64,000 nt of DNA from Diphasiastrum complanatum (Eukaryota > Streptophyta > Lycopodiopsida > Lycopodiales > Lycopodiaceae), in contig CM055093.1 in NCBI GenBank assembly GCA_029204225.1, forward strand, positions 48,175,241-48,239,240. The letters are read 5' to 3'. The position numbers and the translations under genes are program-made. Positions 59,151 through 64,000 of this stretch are shown here, in pieces. The notes under the pieces are model-generated. The model made no database searches, had not been told where the DNA came from, and saw only the letters and a program-made list of their open reading frames with translations. Position 1 is the first letter of the stretch. Each line of letters begins with the position of its first letter.

Positions 59151-60125
59151 CACCGAACCATATGAATTAACGTAGGGTGTCATTTGAAAAAACATTTTTT
59201 GCAAAAACAACGTAACTAATATGTACGAGTTCCTAAAAGGATTGACCTCTCTCTCTTTCCTTGTCGTTTTAAACAATATTTGTGATAATGCTTTGAGTCA
59301 CTTGGCACCATTATTGCATGTAATAATAAAACATAAATTCTCAAAACCATTTCCCTAGCCTCGAGCATCTGTGATGTGGAAACTTAGGGTTCTCTTTGTT
59401 GAAAAAATTGAGCTTGAGAGGCGACTTGGATGCCACTAGATCAACACTTTAACATGGATGGTCACATGTAAAATTTGAAAAGAGATTAACATTATATACA
59501 ACGACGGGGTTCCAACTATGATTGAAGTGGAAGAGCATTTGAGCCTACATTATATTAGAATAGAGCTTGTCCTAATGTACAATGATCTTCTACCTGACTA
59601 TTTCAAATTCATCAGAATTGGAAAACTAGTGTAATAATTCATTGCTTATGATTTTCTACTCTTTGATAGTCATTAGAAATATGAATCTAAGTACACACTA
59701 ACACATTGGTTTTCATACGGGTACGAAAAAGACAGGAGCTAATAACAAATTGCAAGGATCTTCCTACAACAACTAACATTGTAGAAGACAATGAAATTGC
59801 TCAATTGTATAGACTCATGGCTTTATTCCAATAAAATATGGCTCAAAATTGGGCTTTAGTACAACTGTAGAAATGATTTTGTGTATCAATGTTTTTTTCT
59901 ATATCTGTGTATATCTACCTATGTCTTTCTAGTTATTAAAGTTGAGCATTTTCAAATTTCCCGTCTTTATTCTATATTTGTACATCATCTCTCTTAAAAG
60001 GCCTTGGAGGGGGCACAACATAGGTTATAGCCCTCCTTGCTCCAAATTGATTTCTTCTTGGATTTGTAAGCTTGTATAGTCACTTGGCCAAAACTACAAA
60101 AAGATAAACATGAAAAAATCAATAA
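59151..60125. other. no gene recognised
   Basis: AT-rich, with only short frames. No repeat partner seen in the window. Confidence 0.5.
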
Positions 60126-60690
60126 TCATAAAGAAATGGACATCTCAAACGCGGTACAAATTTGTTGTTGGGTCGAATTATTTGTGTCCTCGTTCAGCAA
60201 TCCTTTAGTAGAAGAACACCTATTTTGAACATATGTGGTTGTTTTTACAACCTTGGCCCAAAATGATTTTTGTAAAGATGCATGAGCCAACATGCACTTT
60301 GTCGCTTCTACCAAAGTCATGTTTTCCTCTCAACTAGACCATTGGACTGTGGGGAATATGAAGTTGTGAATTGTCTCTCACTTTTCCAACTTCAACAATA
60401 ATCCTTAAATTTATTGGATATATATTCTCCTCCATTGTCAGTTCCCGATAGCTTTAATTTTCTTGTTTCTCTCTATAACTCTTGAAATCAAAGGCTTCAA
60501 GTTTTTCTTTCATGAAATATATAGTAGTTCTCCTAGAAAAGTCATCTATAAACGTAATGAAAAATCTTGCTCTCCCTAAAAAAGGAATTTCTATAGGGTG
60601 ACAAATATTACTATGGACTATGTCTTAGAGACCTCTAGACTCATGAATATGGTCTGATTTAAATGGAAGTCAAGATTGCTTCCCTACAAG
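60126..60690 (-). pseudogene. copia integrase core fragment
   Basis: Minus strand: HSNICHPIEIPFLGRARFFI (first catalytic block, D changed to N), TFIDDFSRRTTIYFMKEKLE, a broken DNGGEYISNKF block, HIPHSPMV / SNGLVERK, then TLVEATKCMLAHASLQKSFW and TTYVQNRCSSTKG. Several stops and frameshifts. Its right edge is an LTR insertion at 60692. Confidence 0.82.
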
Positions 60691-60691
60691 G

Positions 60692-60930
60692 TGTTAGAAA
60701 CCAATGATAAACTTGTTATTGTTTACGATTTATTGTTGACAGCTGTCACCCAGCTGTAAGTAACTGTAGGCTAGTCTATAATCAACTACTAGTTTTCTCT
60801 CTATATATATATATTCAGGGTTCATTATACTCTCTTTCAGTTAGTGTAATTGTGTGATGGTGTGTTTTTTCTCTTTCTCTTGGTGATTGCTTATGGTGAT
60901 TGATTGATAGTGCTCATCAGATTGTTGACA
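60692..60930 (+). repeat. short LTR (239 bp, family J)
   Basis: TGTTAGAAACCAATG ... GATTGTTGACA, directly followed by a primer site. A (TA)n TATA region lies at about 60803. No 3' partner was found before the window end. Confidence 0.85.
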
Positions 60931-60942
60931 TGGTATCAGAGC
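60931..60942 (+). other. family J primer-binding site
   Basis: TGGTATCAGAGC immediately after the LTR. Confidence 0.93.
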
Positions 60943-63803
60943 CCGATAGTCCTGCGTGCCTGATTAGTGGATACAGCTTGTCACAGGCTCCGCAATGAAG
61001 TGACAAAGTCCTTCACAAGAGGTGAAAGCTTGGAGAGGCAAAAGTTGGAAGAAATCCTTCCTTGGTGCATCTTGCAAGTTTTGGAGCTCAGAATCATCAG
61101 TGGGGAACGAAGACATAGTCTTGGAGACATCAAAAAGGCCAGGGTAGCATCAGACAGATTAAAAATCTGTTGAGTGGGGAGATTTTCACAATACTTCCCA
61201 ATTTCTTGTGGAAAGTGCAAGTTTTCAAGAAGTTTCAATCAGAAACTTGCTCAATCAGCTTGTGGGAACATTTTGTGCTATCAAAAGTTTATCAATACTG
61301 CTACTAGCAGTTTGGAACTGTTCCTAGTTCATTTGGTGGAGATTTGAACAAATTTTTGCAATTTTTTGTGCATTTTTGTTTGAAGTAGCCTTGTAACAGA
61401 AAATCAGAGTTTTTAAGCTTCATTTTCTATAATGATGACTTCTGAAAGTTGCTACACTCAAGTACAAGTCGATTCAGTGTGGATTTCCACTCAAAATTGC
61501 ATTTTTTGGTGAAGATTTGGCTTAGAAACGGTGATTTTTGCTTAGAAATAGGCTTTTTGTTTTGTCTTTGTCTAGCTCACCAGAAGCCTCTGGTACGGCC
61601 CGAAACGCGGCAAGAGGCCCCGAAACGCCAGTCAAGCACCCGAAACGCCGCTACACTAGCCCGAAACGCCAAGGAGGTGCCCCGAAACGCCTGTCTCCTA
61701 TCCCAAAACGCGCGACCAGCAGCCCAAAATGTCAGAATTGCCTCCAGGTCCGCGCGTCAAATGCCTCTAAAATTTAGTGTATTGGAGGGTCTTCAAGCCG
61801 CTGAAGACTGAATGCTCACCAGTAGCTGTCTGCCACATGTCAATGAGGAAAAGTCAGATCAATTTGGACTGTCCATGAGTCCCAGATCAACGACTCATAT
61901 CAATTGAAGAATCTCCTCTTTAAATTTCATTTCAGATTGAAGGGTCCCACAGGTGCCCCTAGTATTTGGGACTGGCCCATTCTTTCTTAAGGGATCTGTC
62001 CACTATGGTTTTTTGCAGATAAGCAGAAAATAGAGTGATGTTTTGACCTAGCTAGAGAGACTGTTTTTGAGATCTGATTAGATATGCTAGTACAAAGGGC
62101 TACGCGCTGATATAAAAATCTCTAAAATCGGAGATCTGTACGAGACAGAGGAAATTTTCAAAAATGGCAGTTTGACAATAATTGCCATTGTTCAAGCTTA
62201 AGAATAGTTGTGAGCCATTCTAAGGCCAAAATCTTCAATTTGGCATGGTACGGGAAAAAGAAAAACCATTGATAAAATGTGGGGTATTTTGGAAAATTTT
62301 GAGGTTTAATCTAGATCCCAATGTTTTATTTCACTATTTGGAAAATCAGAGGCCCTCAAATCTATTTCTCGCTTTCTTAACTTTATCCTTTACTTCTTAA
62401 TAATTTCTCGAATATAAGACATCAGACTGGTTCATATGATTCTTTCCAACATGAAGTTATTCTTGTAAAAGACTGTTATATCATATGAATTACTACTTTG
62501 GTGATTAGACTTGGAATTCAAATATATTCTAAGGTCAAAGTGGTTCAATTTCTTAAACCTAAGATATCTCTTTTGCATAAATGGATTTCAATAGAATGAA
62601 AGTTTTTATCACTTGGGTTGAAAATATTCGAAGAGAAAGTCTTGATTGTAATAGAGTAGATCCTTTTCTAAGAAAGACACTTCTTACTGACTTTTGATAG
62701 ATTTGGATATTTTCATATGTCATCTTTCCAGTTAACTTTTATAGAAATTGATAATTTCTTTAAAACGAGGGGTGAAGTGATGGGATAAAATTCTATCTGA
62801 GGATCTGTTGGTTGGATAGTTTTTGGAAGAGAACCAACTATGGTATAGAAATGAGATTTTGACATACCTATTTGAAACTTTTCGAATAAGAGAAAATTCT
62901 CTAGATAGATTGTTCGTCACGCCGTGACTTAATTCCATGTCAAGGCCAGTTAGTGACTAATAATCTTGAGAGGATTCAGACACTCTAATTGAAACATATG
63001 GAGTATTGCATGTACGTGTGACGGATATAGGCAGGAGGACTACATGAAGAGATGTGACCTATTTATAATTGACCTCCTACATGGGGATTGCATGGGTTCA
63101 TGCATAGGAATCTACTCTCTATATATTGAGGTAGGGTTTCTCCCGTCGACATATCGGGTTAAGGTTACCAGGAGCTCTCTTCTCCTCTAGCTTTCACATG
63201 GCATGGCTTGGGGGCTAGATCCAGGTTTGATCTAGGATTGGTTGGGTGGTTTGGCTTTATAGTCTCTCTTATTGTGTTCCCCTATCTTCATCTTAGGGGT
63301 CATCCCTTATGGTCTTTACAACAAGAATCGAATGCCATTTGATTCTTCAAACCATCGCTTGATCTAGCATTGACCATACATGCTACATTATGGAAAAAGA
63401 GATAGCAAAAGTGATGTCCAAATTTGTTGTTGCAATAGTGTTCAAATTAGATCTTTATCTACAAAAATCTTCAAGAACCATATACAAAAAAGCCATAACA
63501 TAAGCTATTCACCGGAATCGTAGTATGTTGTTGTCCGGAAGTATTCGAATGGGCGCTGAAGGCAGTGGCCTCCCTTGCTAAGAGTGAGACAACCAAGAAA
63601 AGAGGAATAATAGTAGTCTTGAATTTAGTTAGTCTTAAATAACCACCAGATTTTCCATATGAATCAATCTTGATCGTCGGAAGTGAACCTTATGAAACTG
63701 AAAGGGGTATTACAATAAAAAAGTGTATTAAGTGCGAGACCTCAATATGCCAAAAAGAGCCATGAAACAACAACATATAGTGGGTTGAAATTAGGTACTA
63801 TCC
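60943..63803. other. internal region of the family J element or flank; no retroviral gene recognised
   Basis: About 2.9 kb with no gag or pol homology seen. The ORF 61449-61811 is produced by the CCCGAAACGC repeat. Family J may be a non-autonomous element carrying no pol, or truncated. A TATATATTGAGG box at about 63118 may mark another LTR relic. Confidence 0.45.
61599..61735 (+). repeat. CCCGAAACGC minisatellite, seven units of 20-21 bp
   Basis: CGAAACGC cores start at 61601, 61621, 61641, 61662, 61683, with decayed cores at 61704 (CAAAACGC) and 61725 (CAAAATGT). GC-rich in AT-rich surroundings. The last units decay by C-to-T / G-to-A type changes. Confidence 0.9.

Positions 63804-63856
<53 letters not shown>
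63804..63856. repeat. (AT)n microsatellite
   Basis: Uninterrupted AT repeat of about 52 bp. Confidence 0.97.
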
Positions 63857-63858
<2 letters not shown>

Positions 63859-63865
63859 ATCAAAG

Positions 63866-64000
63866 GTAGCGGGACCCGGACGCAAAGGCGCGTCCGGACG
63901 CTTCCACCCGAACGCATTTATTTTTTAAATTATTTTAGTGTATTTTGTAGCTAAATTATTTTTTTGAAAAAAAATGGACATGTCGAAGGACGCATCAGGG
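63866..64000. other. CG-rich segment with GCGTCCGGACGC palindrome at the window edge
   Basis: Dense CG content (GGACGC repeated, GCGTCCGGACGC palindrome near 63890), then AT-rich DNA. Resembles a DNA-transposon terminus or an HpaII-type tiny GC island. Cut by the window end. Confidence 0.35.

Noticed and set aside
61449-61811. 120-codon ORF with arginine/asparagine/alanine repeats
   Set aside because: Generated by the 20-21-bp CCCGAAACGC minisatellite, open in more than one frame; no family resemblance.

Overview
The window is nuclear DNA of a land plant. It holds one intact host gene, a 13-exon group 1/2-like sulfate/proton symporter. Most of the rest is Ty1/copia retrotransposons with the plant tRNA-iMet primer site TGGTATCAGAGC, plus an En/Spm-like transposon, very long GA/CT/CA microsatellites and a DNA transposon that I cannot place in a named superfamily. 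The DNA is AT-rich and bacterial features are absent. I cannot name the species. A non-angiosperm plant is possible but not shown.

Layout. 0-4 kb: a (GA)n tract, copia 3' debris and two inverted LTR pieces. 4-29 kb: one old copia element ('copia-B') opened up by nested insertions and two inversions. It contains copia-A (3' part 4.04-8.77 kb, 5' part 15.88-17.03 kb), a defective copia-D (10.9-15.1 kb), the TIR transposon described below and a solo LTR (28.19-28.85 kb). 29.8-32.7 kb: copia-G remnant. 32.7-43.2 kb: En/Spm (CACTA)-like element with a complete-length but decayed copia-H inside (33.79-39.89 kb) and a compound microsatellite block (41.0-42.6 kb). 44.5-50.65 kb: the sulfate transporter gene. 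53.6-58.9 kb: decayed copia-I. 58.9-59.15 kb: a second fragment of the TIR transposon. 60-64 kb: integrase fragment, a short LTR with primer site, a CCCGAAACGC minisatellite and an AT microsatellite.

Most notable is the TIR transposon. Its ends are AACATGATGACA at 18104 and AACACGACGACA at 26831, each flanked by the 4-bp duplication ATCT/AGAT. It sits in the copia-B gag gene, and its excision would leave the gag frame in phase. It carries two divergent genes: a DNA methyltransferase of beta-class order (NIPY, then DLFSGSGTT) on the minus strand, and on the plus strand a transposase-like protein with DGMDQ, LDN and GHTHDQID motifs. Between them, and in the methyltransferase introns, lies an array of the 17-bp palindrome CCTATGCTNAGCATAGG with a spacing near 41 bp. 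Palindromes occur again upstream of the transposase start in the second copy at 59 kb. A later 2.6-kb inversion split both the transposase and the copia-B LTR. Both genes have stops and frameshifts here, so this copy is dead, but the family may be live elsewhere in the genome.

How things work together. The sulfate transporter stands alone as the host gene. Everything else is mobile DNA in various states of decay. Several unrelated LTR families share a CACACGTGTG palindrome (G-box core). Its degenerate copies, and the differences between the two TIRs, are largely CG-to-TG/CA changes, as expected for methylated repeats.
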